Below the pieces are notes generated by a model. That model was given only the letters and a program-made list of their open reading frames with translations, had not been told where the DNA came from and did not search any database. Position numbers and translations under genes: made by a program. DNA of 64,000 nt from Xanthobacter sp. YC-JY1. Its GTDB lineage: Bacteria; Pseudomonadota; Alphaproteobacteria; Rhizobiales; Xanthobacteraceae. Below are positions 1 to 11,265 of this stretch, piece by piece (within the stretch, counting starts at the first letter, position 1; every line of letters begins with the position of its first letter). The stretch covers positions 5,150,001 to 5,214,000 of the forward strand of contig NZ_CP032674.1 of NCBI RefSeq assembly GCF_021730305.1. The letters run 5' to 3'.

Positions 1-1735
1 CCAGACCTTCCGCGTCTCCACCGCGACCAAGATGGGCGATCGCGAGATCATCAAGGTGCGGCCCTTCACCCGGGTGGCGGCGAACCTCGCCATGTCCACC
101 ACGTCGGTCTCCACCAATATCCCGCGCTTCAACCCCGCCCAGCTCGTCGCCGATTCCAGCAAGGACGAGACCGCGCCCCAGGCCGAGCCCACCGGCGAAG
201 TCACGCTGGTGATGCGCGACATCTCCAGCCTGCCCCCGAGCACCCGGCTCGGTGCCGGCACGTCCATGGAGAACGTGCTGGTGAAGGTGCGCGAGGTGGC
301 CGAGCTGACCCGCGTGCAGCCCGGCCAGGGCGGCCTGCCCGCGGCCATCGTCGGCGCTCAGCCGGGCTTCGCGCCCCAGGCGGCGGCGCAGGCGGCCACC
401 GCGCCCTATCTGTCCTATGCCAGCGTCGGCAATGCGCTCGGCTCGCCCGGCCTGCCGGCCTCGGCGGTCCCGGCGGGCCACGCGCCCCCCGGCGCAGCCA
501 ACGCGCCGATGCCGGTCATCCCGGCCAATATCAGCTTCGTGCCCAAGACCTCCGACGAGACCTCCGGCGGCAACGACTGGTCGGATTCCACCGTGGTGGT
601 GAAGAGGGGCGACACCATCGTCTCCATCCTCATGGACAACGGCGTCTCCAAGGAAGACGCCCGCGCCGCCGCCGCCGCCTTCCAGCGCGGCCGGGACGGC
701 ACCGTGAAGGACGGCCTGCGCATGCACCTGTTGCTGCAGGAAGAGAACAAGCGGGTACGCCCGCTGCGCATCTCCATCTTCAGCGACCTCGGCCACGAGG
801 GCACCGTCGCGCTCTCCGACAAGGACGAGTTCGTGAACGTGCCCGAGCCCTCCGAGACCGAGATGGCCGGCGTCTCCGAGGATACGGACGAGGACGACAG
901 CGGCCCCGGCATCCGGCTCTATGAGAGCATCTACGAGACCGCGCTGCGCAACGACGTGCCGCGCAGCGTCATCGCCGACATCATCCGCGTCTATTCCTTC
1001 GACGTGGACTTCCAGCGCCGGGTGAAGCCGGGCGACAATTTCGAGGTGCTGTTCTCGGACGATCCCGGCGCCTCCAACGACGTGCTCTACGCCGCCCTCA
1101 CCGTGAACAAGGAGACGCGGCGCTACTACCGCTTCCAGACCACGGACGACGGGCTCGTCGATTATTATGACGAGGACGGAAAGAGCGCGAAGAAGTTCCT
1201 GGTGAGAAAGCCGATGACCGGCGGCATCATGCGCTCGCCCTTCGGCTATCGCCGCCACCCCATCCTCGGCTATTCCAAACTGCATACGGGCGTGGACTGG
1301 GCCGACGCCATCGGCTCGCCCATCTATGCCGCGGGCAACGGCACCGTCATCTACGCCACCTGGAAATCCGGCTACGGCAAGCACACCGAGATCCAGCACG
1401 CCAACGGCTACGTCACCACCTACTCGCACCAGTCGGGCTTCGCCCGCGGCATCCGCGAGGGCGTGACGGTGCGCCAGGGCCAGCTCATCGGCTATCTCGG
1501 CAATACCGGCCTCTCCACCGGCCCGCATCTGCACTACGAGGTGAAGATCAACGGCAACTTCGTCGATCCCATGCGCATCCGCCTGCCGCGCGGCCGGGCG
1601 CTGGACGGCAAGTTCCTGGCCGAGTTCAAGAAGGAGCGGGAGCGCATCGAGGCCCTGCTCAGCCACGCCCCAGTGCCGCCGAAGGTGGCGAACGCCGGCT
1701 CCGGCTCTTCCAAGACCCGCGCCGCGAGCAACTGA
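1..1735 (+). CDS. M23 family metallopeptidase, 5' end outside the window
   Basis: The reading frame is open from base 2 with no start signal, so the gene begins left of the window and the visible 577 or so codons are its C-terminal part. A LysM-like or OapA-like stretch (VVVKRGDTIVSILMDNGV) lies near residue 190 counted from the first internal ATG at 32. The last third is a peptidase M23 (LytM) domain with the zinc-binding signatures HTGVD and HLHYE. It is probably a periplasmic or envelope peptidoglycan endopeptidase, or a degenerate activator of one; the zinc ligands look intact, which favours an active enzyme. The C-terminal tail is Ala/Ser/Lys rich. No operon partner is visible: the next gene starts 190 bases downstream. 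Family assignment is firm, substrate is not known. Confidence 0.9.
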   Translation, partial: QTFRVSTATKMGDREIIKVRPFTRVAANLAMSTTSVSTNIPRFNPAQLVADSSKDETAPQAEPTGEVTLVMRDISSLPPSTRLGAGTSMENVLVKVREVAELTRVQPGQGGLPAAIVGAQPGFAPQAAAQAATAPYLSYASVGNALGSPGLPASAVPAGHAPPGAANAPMPVIPANISFVPKTSDETSGGNDWSDSTVVVKRGDTIVSILMDNGVSKEDARAAAAAFQRGRDGTVKDGLRMHLLLQEENKRVRPLRISIFSDLGHEGTVALSDKDEFVNVPEPSETEMAGVSEDTDEDDSGPGIRLYESIYETALRNDVPRSVIADIIRVYSFDVDFQRRVKPGDNFEVLFSDDPGASNDVLYAALTVNKETRRYYRFQTTDDGLVDYYDEDGKSAKKFLVRKPMTGGIMRSPFGYRRHPILGYSKLHTGVDWADAIGSPIYAAGNGTVIYATWKSGYGKHTEIQHANGYVTTYSHQSGFARGIREGVTVRQGQLIGYLGNTGLSTGPHLHYEVKINGNFVDPMRIRLPRGRALDGKFLAEFKKERERIEALLSHAPVPPKVANAGSGSSKTRAASN

Positions 1736-1924
1736 CCCCCTGTTCCGACCCGACGCCTCTGCGCGCGGGCCGGAACGCGCTTCATCAAAAGACCGCGGGA
1801 CCCGCGAAATGGCGCCGCAGGCGGGGCCGCACTCCGCCACAAACAAAGCTTGACCTTGGGAACGGTTCAGCTACCGCTGCGACCGGTTGAAAGCCAAACC
1901 TTTCTCTCCCAGAGGACTGCCCCC

Positions 1925-2851
1925 ATGAGCGGCCCCTTCCGTGGTTCGGTTCGTTCCCTCGCCTGCGCCCTCGTCATCTCCACCGCGCTGCCCGCGCTCG
2001 CCGCCGCCGATCCGCTGAGCGACTATGTGGCCGCCCGCGACAAGGCGACAGCCGCCTCCATCGCCGCCGCCAAGGCGGGCAAGAGCGGGGACGATGCCGT
2101 GGTCAAGCGCGAGGAAGCCGCGCTCAAGGATCTCGGCAAGCGCATGACGGCCCTCGTCGGCCCGATGAAGTTCAAGGGCCTCGGTTCGCCGGAATATACG
2201 CTGCGCGTGCTGACCTATGACGAGAACACCCCCGCGCACGATCTGGGCGGCCTCTCATTCGTCAGCAAGGATTACAACACCCGTCTGGTGGTCGTGCCCG
2301 AAAGCATCTTCACCGCCTGGCTCGCCACCCGCGCCAAGGATCCGGATGCCCCGAAGGCCTTCGCCTCCGGTGTGAAGGCGGCGGCGGGGACGCCTGAATT
2401 CTACACGAATGCCGTCGGCTTCGACGGCGGCTTCTACCAGCCGTACGTGGAACTGCCCGTGGCCGCCGTGCCGGGCGAGACCGCCACCGCCTGGCTCGGG
2501 CTCCAGACCGAGGAGCCCTCCGGCAACACCGCACCCAATGAGATCGCCATCGTGCGGATCGGCGGCGGCCTCGCCATGGCCGGCGTGACCATGGTGAAGC
2601 TCGGCGACAAGCCCATCCCCACCTGCGACGCCATCTGGCAGCCCTTCAAGGCCAAGGCCGACGCGCTGCAGAAGCAGGTGGAGAAGGACAACAAGGACCA
2701 GGACCCGCGCTGGGAAGAGATCACCAAGATCCAGGATGAGGGCTCCAACGCCTATCGCGCCTGCTTCATGAAGGAGGCGCCGAACCAGCCCTTCTTCGCC
2801 GCCGCCGTGAAGAAGGCGGAAGCCTTCCTCGCCACCGCGCGCGGACAGTGA
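1925..2851 (+). CDS. Exported protein of unknown function, paralog A of a tandem triplet
   Basis: A 308-residue protein with a Sec signal peptide (hydrophobic ALVISTALPALAA, likely cut near residue 28). The ATG at 1925 was preferred to an in-frame start at 1850 because it follows AGAGGA and begins a proper signal peptide. The mature part aligns along its whole length with the next two genes. Shared features are an N-terminal DYVAARDKA helix, a KRM..L.GP..FKG block, a Cys in PTCDAIW, the motif DPRWE, a second Cys in RACFMKEA, and the ending ATARGQ. The two conserved cysteines suggest a periplasmic disulfide. No catalytic motif or domain is recognised. The two downstream copies follow on the same strand, 30 bases and a further 118 bases away. 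Confidence 0.85.
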   Translation: MSGPFRGSVRSLACALVISTALPALAAADPLSDYVAARDKATAASIAAAKAGKSGDDAVVKREEAALKDLGKRMTALVGPMKFKGLGSPEYTLRVLTYDENTPAHDLGGLSFVSKDYNTRLVVVPESIFTAWLATRAKDPDAPKAFASGVKAAAGTPEFYTNAVGFDGGFYQPYVELPVAAVPGETATAWLGLQTEEPSGNTAPNEIAIVRIGGGLAMAGVTMVKLGDKPIPTCDAIWQPFKAKADALQKQVEKDNKDQDPRWEEITKIQDEGSNAYRACFMKEAPNQPFFAAAVKKAEAFLATARGQ

Positions 2852-2881
2852 ACGCACCTTTCCCCGGATCGGAGACCTGAC

Positions 2882-3811
2882 ATGACCCGCCCCGCGCGAC
2901 GCCTGCCGAACCTGCTGAATGGACCCGCCTTCATGCTTGCACTGGGCCTCGCCATGGCCCCGGCGGGCGGTGCCGGGGCGGGACCGGCCGACGACTATAT
3001 CGCTGCCCGCGACAAGGCCGTGGCGGCGCTGGCCAAGGCGGAGAAGGCCGGCGCAAGCCCCGAAAATCTGGAGAAGCGCGACGCCGCCGAGCGCAAGGCG
3101 CTGGAGCGGATGATGGGCGGGCTCATCGGCCCGCTCCGCTTCAAGGGATTTTCGGCCAGCTTCTCGCCCGCCACCTTGCTGAACGGCAGCATCGAATCCG
3201 GCGGGCCGGACGGCCTCCTGTTCTCCGACGCGGACGCCACCACCTACCTTCTGGTGTCACCCGAGCCGGTGTTCGCCAACTGGCTGGCGGCGCGCGCGAA
3301 GGCGGAGGGCGCCGACCCGGCCCTCGGCCGCGGGATCGCGGCGGCGGTGGGAAGCGAGGAGTTCTACACCCTCGCCATCGGCGCCGAGGCGGCCTTCTCC
3401 CGCTATATGGATCTGCCGGTGACGGCGGCGGAGGGCGAGACGGTACGGGCGGCGCTGGGCCTGTTCAGCCAGGACCTTCCCTCCAACACGCTGCCCGAAG
3501 CGGTGGTCATCACCCGCGTGGCCAACGGCCGGGTCACCGTTGGAAACGCCGCGGTGGAGCTGGGCATCACGTCGCTGCCCGTGTGCGACAAGGCGTGGAA
3601 GGCGGCGAGCGCCAAGGCGGAGGCGCTGCGCACCGCCGCGGAGAAGTCGAAGAAAGAGGATGATCCGCGCTGGGAGCAGGCGAACACGGCCGACGTGGAC
3701 GCCTCCAACGCCTTCCGCACCTGCTTCGCCAAGGAGGCCCAGGGCCAGCCCTTCCTCGCCGCCGCGGTGAAGCGGGCCGAAGCCCTCCTCGCCACCGCCC
3801 GGGGCCAGTGA
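2882..3811 (+). CDS. Exported protein of unknown function, paralog B of a tandem triplet
   Basis: A 309-residue protein with an N-terminal signal peptide (MLALGLAMAPAGGAGA region). It starts 30 bases after paralog A behind GGAGACCTGAC, so the two are probably cotranscribed. It carries the same conserved blocks as its neighbours: DYIAARDKA, GPLRFKG, LPVCDKAW, DDPRWEQ, RTCFAKEA and the ATARGQ end. It is closer to paralog C than to A in the middle part, where both have PDGLLFS, VSPEPVF or VSPEPIF, WLAARAK and YMDLPVTA. Lys/Glu-rich heptad-like stretches near the ends suggest helical segments. Function unknown; no enzyme motif seen. Confidence 0.85.
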   Translation: MTRPARRLPNLLNGPAFMLALGLAMAPAGGAGAGPADDYIAARDKAVAALAKAEKAGASPENLEKRDAAERKALERMMGGLIGPLRFKGFSASFSPATLLNGSIESGGPDGLLFSDADATTYLLVSPEPVFANWLAARAKAEGADPALGRGIAAAVGSEEFYTLAIGAEAAFSRYMDLPVTAAEGETVRAALGLFSQDLPSNTLPEAVVITRVANGRVTVGNAAVELGITSLPVCDKAWKAASAKAEALRTAAEKSKKEDDPRWEQANTADVDASNAFRTCFAKEAQGQPFLAAAVKRAEALLATARGQ

Positions 3812-3876
3812 GCGCATAGCCCGCGCGGTGCCGGTGGAAGACCGGGGACGCGGCGGGGCCATCCATTGATTTTTAC

Positions 3877-3905
3877 CAATGGCGGCGCAGATTGCGCCGC
3901 CATTG
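3877..3905. repeat. Perfect 13-bp inverted repeat between paralogs B and C
   Basis: The arms CAATGGCGGCGCA (3877-3889) and TGCGCCGCCATTG (3893-3905) are exactly complementary around a 3-base loop. The hairpin would be very stable but has no run of T after it on the plus strand, so it is a poor intrinsic terminator. It ends 24 bases before the ATG of paralog C, where it could damp read-through or affect translation. Confidence 0.6.
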
Positions 3906-3929
3906 TCGTTTCAGCACACGAGAGTCCCC

Positions 3930-4874
3930 ATGACGCGCCCCGATCGCCGCCGCCCCGCTGGACGCTCTTCCCTCCGGCTGGCTTCGGCCCTGCTGGCGGC
4001 GGGCCTTCTCGCCGGCGCACCGGTGGCGGCGCGGGCGGATGCGGCGGGCGACTACATCGCCGCCCACACAAAGGCCGAGGCCGAGGTGGCCGCCGCCGTG
4101 AAGGCGGGCAAGAGCGACGGGGACATCGAAAAGCTCAGCACACCGCTGCTGAAGGATCTGGAAAAGCGGATGGTGGGCCTGCTCGGCCCGCTCGCCTTCA
4201 AGGGCACGCAGAAGAAGCCCGTCTTCATGCCGTCCTCGCTGAACCCGGACTATCTGGAATCGAAGGAGCCGGACGGCCTGCTCTTCTCCGGCGTCGATCT
4301 CACCACCCGCTATTTCGTCTCCCCGGAACCGATCTTCACCCAATGGCTCGCCGCCCGCGCCAAGGAAGAGGACGCCGCCCCCGAACTGCGCCTCGGCCTC
4401 AAGGGGGCCATGGGCACCGAGCCCTTCTATTTCGCGGTGCTCGGCACGGACGCCGCCTTCATCAAGTACATGGACCTGCCGGTGACGGCCGGCGAGGGCG
4501 AGAGCGTCACCGCGGCGCTCGGCCTCTTCACCCAATCCGGCCAGCAGAACGACCCGCCCAGCAGCATCGTCTTCACCCGCATCGGCGACGGCCGCGTGGT
4601 TGTGGGCACGGCGGACCTGAAGGCCAATATCAAGCCCCTGCCGGCCTGCGAGAAGCTCTGGAAGGAGGCCAACGCCAAGGCCACCAAGCTCGAGGACGCC
4701 GCCGCCAAGACGAAGAACGACGAGGACCCGCGCTGGAAGGAAGCCGAGACCATCCGCGAAGCCGGCGGCGACGCCTTCCGCGCCTGCTTCGTCAAGGCCG
4801 CGCCGGGCCTGCCGTTCTTTCCGGGCGCGGTGAAGCGCGCGGAGGAACTGGTGCAGGCGGCGCGGGGGAAGTAG
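3930..4874 (+). CDS. Exported protein of unknown function, paralog C of a tandem triplet
   Basis: A 314-residue protein. The ATG at 3930 gives a signal peptide with a basic, Arg-rich start followed by a hydrophobic stretch (ASALLAAGLLAGAPVAARA), cut near ARADA. The mature part repeats the family blocks: DYIAAHTKA, KRMVGLLGPLAFKG, VSPEPIF, YMDLPVTAGEGES, LPACEKLW, EDPRWKEA, RACFVKAA and the ending AARGK. Both family cysteines are kept. It is separated from paralog B by 118 bases that hold the inverted repeat at 3877-3905, so its expression may be set differently from A and B. Convergent with the DUF2267 gene, whose stop lies 6 bases beyond. Function unknown. Confidence 0.85.
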   Translation: MTRPDRRRPAGRSSLRLASALLAAGLLAGAPVAARADAAGDYIAAHTKAEAEVAAAVKAGKSDGDIEKLSTPLLKDLEKRMVGLLGPLAFKGTQKKPVFMPSSLNPDYLESKEPDGLLFSGVDLTTRYFVSPEPIFTQWLAARAKEEDAAPELRLGLKGAMGTEPFYFAVLGTDAAFIKYMDLPVTAGEGESVTAALGLFTQSGQQNDPPSSIVFTRIGDGRVVVGTADLKANIKPLPACEKLWKEANAKATKLEDAAAKTKNDEDPRWKEAETIREAGGDAFRACFVKAAPGLPFFPGAVKRAEELVQAARGK

Positions 4875-4880
4875 GGGGCG

Positions 4881-5300
4881 TCACGCCTTCCAGAAGTCGG
4901 CCGCACCCTCCGGCAGGGTGGCGAGGACGCGGTCGAGCTTGTCCGCGTCCATGTTCCGCCTGAGCGCCGCCGCCACATCGGCGATGGCCGAGGCCGGCGC
5001 GAAATTGTGGTGCCGGCGCAGGTCCTGCACTTCGGCGGTCATTGCCGCCCGGTCCGCGAACGGCCGGCGCGGCTCCGCCGTGTCCCAGTCCGCCACGAAG
5101 ATGGCCCGCAGCACCGGCGGCAGCACCCCCGCAAAGCGGATCGCCTCCTCCACCGACAGCCGCCGCCGGAACACCCGCAACACGCCATCCACCATGGTGT
5201 AGGCCTGATTGCGCGTGCCGAGCCCCGCCGTGTCCCGCGCATCGGCGAGGAAGCGGTCGAACTCTTCGGTGGCGTGCTGGAGGTCGAGGGGAATGGGCAT
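4881..5300 (-). CDS. DUF2267 domain protein
   Basis: A 139-residue, soluble, helical protein. The N-terminal part (LDLQHATEEFDRFLADARDTAGL, ..RNQAYTMVDGVLRVFRRRLS, ..AIRFAGVLPPVLRAIFV.DWD) is typical of DUF2267. The start at 5300 (MPIPLDLQ) is chosen because family members usually begin just before this helix; an ATG at 5336 is also in frame, and neither has a good Shine-Dalgarno. The biochemical role of DUF2267 proteins is unknown. It is convergent with paralog C and precedes the AT-rich glycosyltransferase region. Confidence 0.8.
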   Translation of the reverse strand: MPIPLDLQHATEEFDRFLADARDTAGLGTRNQAYTMVDGVLRVFRRRLSVEEAIRFAGVLPPVLRAIFVADWDTAEPRRPFADRAAMTAEVQDLRRHHNFAPASAIADVAAALRRNMDADKLDRVLATLPEGAADFWKA

Positions 5301-5430
5301 GGGAATGCGCGGTAGGAGATGACCCATCCCTGACATTCAGAATGTCTGCTGCAGGGTAATTCAGGGACAGCAGCGGTGGAGAAGCTAAAAGAAGATTCCA
5401 CCATCAAAATCAGACATCAAACACAACCAT

Positions 5431-6615
5431 TTAAGCGAGAAGATATGACTTCAGCGCAGCCGCATGATGATCCCAAGTGCGCCCTTCATCCATGATCCAC
5501 TGAGCCCCACGTGCTCCAATTTGCTTTCGCGATTTACTATCATTAAATAATATCTCTAAAGCATAGACAATTTCCTCTACACTGCTCTCTCCCCATCCTT
5601 CTGTGCCGACTGATTTCGACACGACGGGAGCCTGAGTGCCCAGAACGACACAATTGTTGTTGCCAACCAAGTCGCGGACGCCAGTGTTATTGGCGAGTAT
5701 CACCGGAACCCCGCAAGCCATGGCTTCCTTCGCGGGGAGATTTGTTGCCGCTTCGCATCGCGACACCTGTAGTGCGCAGTCCATTTCGCGCAAAATAGCT
5801 GGGATCAATGGGTTAGGCGTCGGTGGCAATTCCAAAAACTGGCTCTCACTGATCCCATTCTCCGCAACCCATCGCTTCACGTCCAGCACGCCCCTGGCAC
5901 CCATTCGAAGTGGGAATTTCAGCTTGCCCTGAAAGCCTACAGAGCCCTGTGGCCAGGGAGAATGCCAAGCAGATACCAGAATAGCCTCTTTGTGGCGCGC
6001 CGCAAACTCTCGGAATGCCAATAATACGAGATCGTGTGCTTTGCGAAACTCGATCTTTCCACCCGAAAAGACGTAAAACCTATTGGGATCGAGAAGTCCC
6101 GATTTGGGCCCCGGGAAGAACTGTGAGGCATCTACCCCTTCATGGATCACCCTCACTGGCTTTCCACTCGCCGCCCTCAAAATATCTGCTCCCCAGCTTG
6201 AGGCACACAGCACATCGTCATGGCTATCCAACACCTGACGCGCACTGTCTACACGCGTATCTTCCAGCAGACACCGAGCAATGGTTCGCCGTCCTTTGAA
6301 GTGTGGTTCCGCCGCCGCGACGAACCGGTTGCCGAACCCATTCACTACGATGAGGTCCTTTGCGGCGGCGCCGGTCTTGTCCGCGACGAGGCGGGCCAGG
6401 AATGCGTTGGATTTGATGACAGCCGGACCCATTGCGAACATGCGCAAAGGATCCATGGCTTGGACATCGGCCGGTCCGATCGGCCGGCCCATCAACGGTT
6501 GAACGTCTGGATCGATCGCCCAGCGCTGAAAAATACTCAAACCAACCAATCCCCAGCCAAAATAATTATTGGCCTGCCAATTTAACATAATTTGATTGTG
6601 CATGTATTTCCCCAA
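5431..6615 (-). CDS. Glycosyltransferase, GT4-like, in AT-rich foreign-looking DNA
   Basis: A 394-residue protein with a GT-B-type C-terminal half. Visible are VYVFSGG-like (FYVFSGGKIEFRKAHDL) after the linker, and the acceptor/donor-site pattern CEAATNLPAKEAMACGVPVI with the E-x7-E spacing usual in family 4 transferases. It has no signal peptide or membrane segment and would transfer a sugar from a nucleotide donor in the cytoplasm, perhaps in surface polysaccharide synthesis. Base composition is far more AT-rich than its neighbours (for example around 5521-5580) and it uses codons such as ATA, TTA and AAA that are rare in this window. No mobile-element gene flanks it. An internal ATG (MHNQIML) twelve bases in is an alternative start. 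Donor and acceptor are unknown. Confidence 0.82.
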   Translation of the reverse strand: MGKYMHNQIMLNWQANNYFGWGLVGLSIFQRWAIDPDVQPLMGRPIGPADVQAMDPLRMFAMGPAVIKSNAFLARLVADKTGAAAKDLIVVNGFGNRFVAAAEPHFKGRRTIARCLLEDTRVDSARQVLDSHDDVLCASSWGADILRAASGKPVRVIHEGVDASQFFPGPKSGLLDPNRFYVFSGGKIEFRKAHDLVLLAFREFAARHKEAILVSAWHSPWPQGSVGFQGKLKFPLRMGARGVLDVKRWVAENGISESQFLELPPTPNPLIPAILREMDCALQVSRCEAATNLPAKEAMACGVPVILANNTGVRDLVGNNNCVVLGTQAPVVSKSVGTEGWGESSVEEIVYALEILFNDSKSRKQIGARGAQWIMDEGRTWDHHAAALKSYLLA

Positions 6616-7006
6616 ACCAATAGGAAAAACGCACGAAATTCACATAATTTTCGCGTATGACGCTGGTGCGCCTCCGCGTTTAACCTTTAACTGCAGCTTG
6701 GTGGTTACCTGTTGAGGTTTCAACCGGAAGCTCGCGCATAAGCTGTGCGGCACGTGGCCGCCTACCGTCAACACCGGCAGCATGTCGCCAGCGTGCATGC
6801 CCACAGCTATCGTTTGGCGGGCATGACATAACTCCGGTCCAAAAATCACACAAAAATAAAAGACCCCCATTGCATCACGCCGGGGGCCATCCTTCCCTCT
6901 CAACCGAAGCTTCCGTCCCGGCCCTCCCCCTCACGCCGCCTGCCCCCTTACGGCCTCGCCGGGGAATGCAGCATCCAGCTTCGAGACCGGACGGCCGTTC
7001 GCCCCC
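6616..7006. other. Gene-poor stretch, partly AT-rich
   Basis: No convincing gene here. The left part continues the AT-rich composition of the glycosyltransferase gene and probably holds its promoter. The part around 6852-6888 holds a minus-strand terminator for the gene starting at 8455. The rest shows nothing recognisable. Confidence 0.5.
6852..6888 (-). terminator. Intrinsic terminator downstream of the DUF1254 gene
   Basis: Read on the minus strand, GGCCCCC (6888-6882) pairs with GGGGGTC (6868-6862) around a 13-base loop, with one G-T pair, and is followed by TTTTATTTTT. It lies about 120 bases past the stop at 7007. Confidence 0.7.
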
Positions 7007-8455
7007 TCACCCCTTCCTCACCCCCGGCGGCTTCCACGTCCCCTTGCCGGGCGGCAGGATCGACGGCGGGTTCTCCTTGGGCCAGTAGAGGCGCATCACC
7101 ATGTAGATGGGGCCGTCGGGGGCGGGGAGCCAGTTGCTCTCCTTGTCCGCGCCGGGGGACTTGTTCTGGATGTAGAGGGTGAGCGAGCCGTCGGCGTTGC
7201 GCTTCAGGCTCTCCAGCATGGGGGAGTTGATGAGGTAGCGGTCGATGGGGTTCTTGATGAGCAGCTGGGTCTTGCCGTCATACATGGTCACCGACCAGAA
7301 GGCGTTCACCGGCGGCAGGGCGTCGGCCGGGAAGGTCACCGTGTAATTGTGCTTGGAGCCGTCGAGGGTCTGGCCGTCGGCGTCCACCCGCGTCATCGGG
7401 TAGGTGGCCTCCACTGCGTCATTGCCATAGATGCCAGCCTGGGCGCCCACGGCGCGCAGCAGCCAGTCGCCGTTGAAGAAGGCGGCATCGCCCGCCGGCG
7501 AGCCCACGCGCCAGCCGTTCACATCCGTGCCGAAGGCCGCCACCGCCTCGGTCACCTTGCGCTGCCCCTCCTTGAGGCCGATGAGGATCTCCGCCTTGTC
7601 CTCCAGCGACAGGCTCTTGAAATCGAAGGTCTTGCCGGCGCCCACGCCGATGCTGGCGAGCTGCTCGCGGATGGCCTTCTCCTCCGGCCGGACCGGGGCG
7701 AACTGGAGCGCGAAATCCAGGAACTCGAAGAATTCGGTGCGGACGAGATCCTTGGAGAATTTCGGGAAGTCCACCTGCGGCGCGGCAGGGGGCGCGGCCT
7801 TGCCGAGGAAGGTGGAGAGCGGGCGCAGCTGGTAGCCCGCCTGAACCTTCTTCACATTGTCGATGTCGGCCGCGCCGAACAGCTGGGTGCGGAAGACGGT
7901 GAGGGCGAAATCGGTGGAGGCGCGGAACACCTTGCGGATGCCGGGCGGCGTCTCGCCCGTCCAGCGCGGTCCCACCACCAGATAGTCGCCGGCGTCGTTG
8001 CCGGTGGCGCGGCTGCCGATATAGCCGTAGTTGAAGGTATTCCCATCCACCAGCTGGACCGAATAATAGCGCGCCTTCTCCACCGCCGGCACGGAGATGA
8101 CGATGGGCTCGGCGCGCAGGTCCAGCCAGCCGAGGGAATAGGGCGTGTCGCTGTTGGGCGTGGGCACCGAGGTGTCCTGCCAGGTGAAGACGCGGGCCTC
8201 GTTGTAGAGCTGGTTGAACGGCGCCTTGAACTGCCCGGAGTTCCGGTCGACCACGTACTCGTACATGACGCCGTAATTCATCACGATGGGCAGGCCATAG
8301 ATGAAGCCGGCCTCGGCGATGTCCTTCGCCTTGAAGAAGCCGGGGCGGTCCGCCGCGCTGGCCGCGCCGGGCGCAAGGCCGGGCACCAGCGAGAGAGCGG
8401 GGCCGGCAACGCCGCCGGCGGCCAGGATCTTCAGGAAATGTCGCTTGGACAGCAT
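7007..8455 (-). CDS. DUF1254/DUF1214 exported protein
   Basis: A 482-residue protein. The start at 8455 (MLSKRHFLKIL) follows GGGAGAAGG and gives a signal peptide of the kind MLSKRHFLKILAAGGVAGPA..AASAA, without a clear twin Arg. The DUF1254 part (EAGFIYGLPIVMNYGVMYEYVVD, PNSDTPYSLGWLDLRAEPIVISVPAV, YYSVQLVDGNTFNYGYIGSRATG) is followed by the C-terminal DUF1214 part (PVNAFWSVTMYDGKTQLLI, R..INSPMLESLKRN, GSLTLYIQNKSPG..NWLPAPDGPIYMVMRLYWPKE). These proteins are usually exported; their reaction is not established. It stands alone, with its own terminator at 6852-6888. Confidence 0.88.
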   Translation of the reverse strand: MLSKRHFLKILAAGGVAGPALSLVPGLAPGAASAADRPGFFKAKDIAEAGFIYGLPIVMNYGVMYEYVVDRNSGQFKAPFNQLYNEARVFTWQDTSVPTPNSDTPYSLGWLDLRAEPIVISVPAVEKARYYSVQLVDGNTFNYGYIGSRATGNDAGDYLVVGPRWTGETPPGIRKVFRASTDFALTVFRTQLFGAADIDNVKKVQAGYQLRPLSTFLGKAAPPAAPQVDFPKFSKDLVRTEFFEFLDFALQFAPVRPEEKAIREQLASIGVGAGKTFDFKSLSLEDKAEILIGLKEGQRKVTEAVAAFGTDVNGWRVGSPAGDAAFFNGDWLLRAVGAQAGIYGNDAVEATYPMTRVDADGQTLDGSKHNYTVTFPADALPPVNAFWSVTMYDGKTQLLIKNPIDRYLINSPMLESLKRNADGSLTLYIQNKSPGADKESNWLPAPDGPIYMVMRLYWPKENPPSILPPGKGTWKPPGVRKG

Positions 8456-8560
8456 GGGTGGCCTTCTCCCAGGGGCGGGAGCGTTGTCGCTCCGGATTGG
8501 GCGCGAGCTTAGCTTGACCATTGCCGTTCGTCGCGTCCGGGATTGACCGCGGGCGCCACG

Positions 8561-8592
8561 AAAAAGGCCCCCGGCGCGGACGCCGGGGGCCT
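8561..8592 (-). terminator. Intrinsic terminator of clpB
   Basis: On the minus strand a 12-bp perfect stem (8592-8581 with 8576-8565, loop of 4) is followed by TTTTT (8565-8561). It sits 28 bases past the clpB stop. Confidence 0.88.
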
Positions 8593-8619
8593 CGTGTTCT
8601 CAAGCGGTACGGACCTGCC

Positions 8620-11265
<2,646 letters not shown>

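Noticed and set aside
5332-5346. Short inverted repeat GACATT-CAG-AATGTC near the DUF2267 start
   Set aside because: Six-base arms are expected by chance; no link to a regulator.
6640-6903. Possible 87-residue protein on the minus strand
   Set aside because: It overlaps the terminator at 6852-6888, has no Shine-Dalgarno and no recognisable composition or domain.
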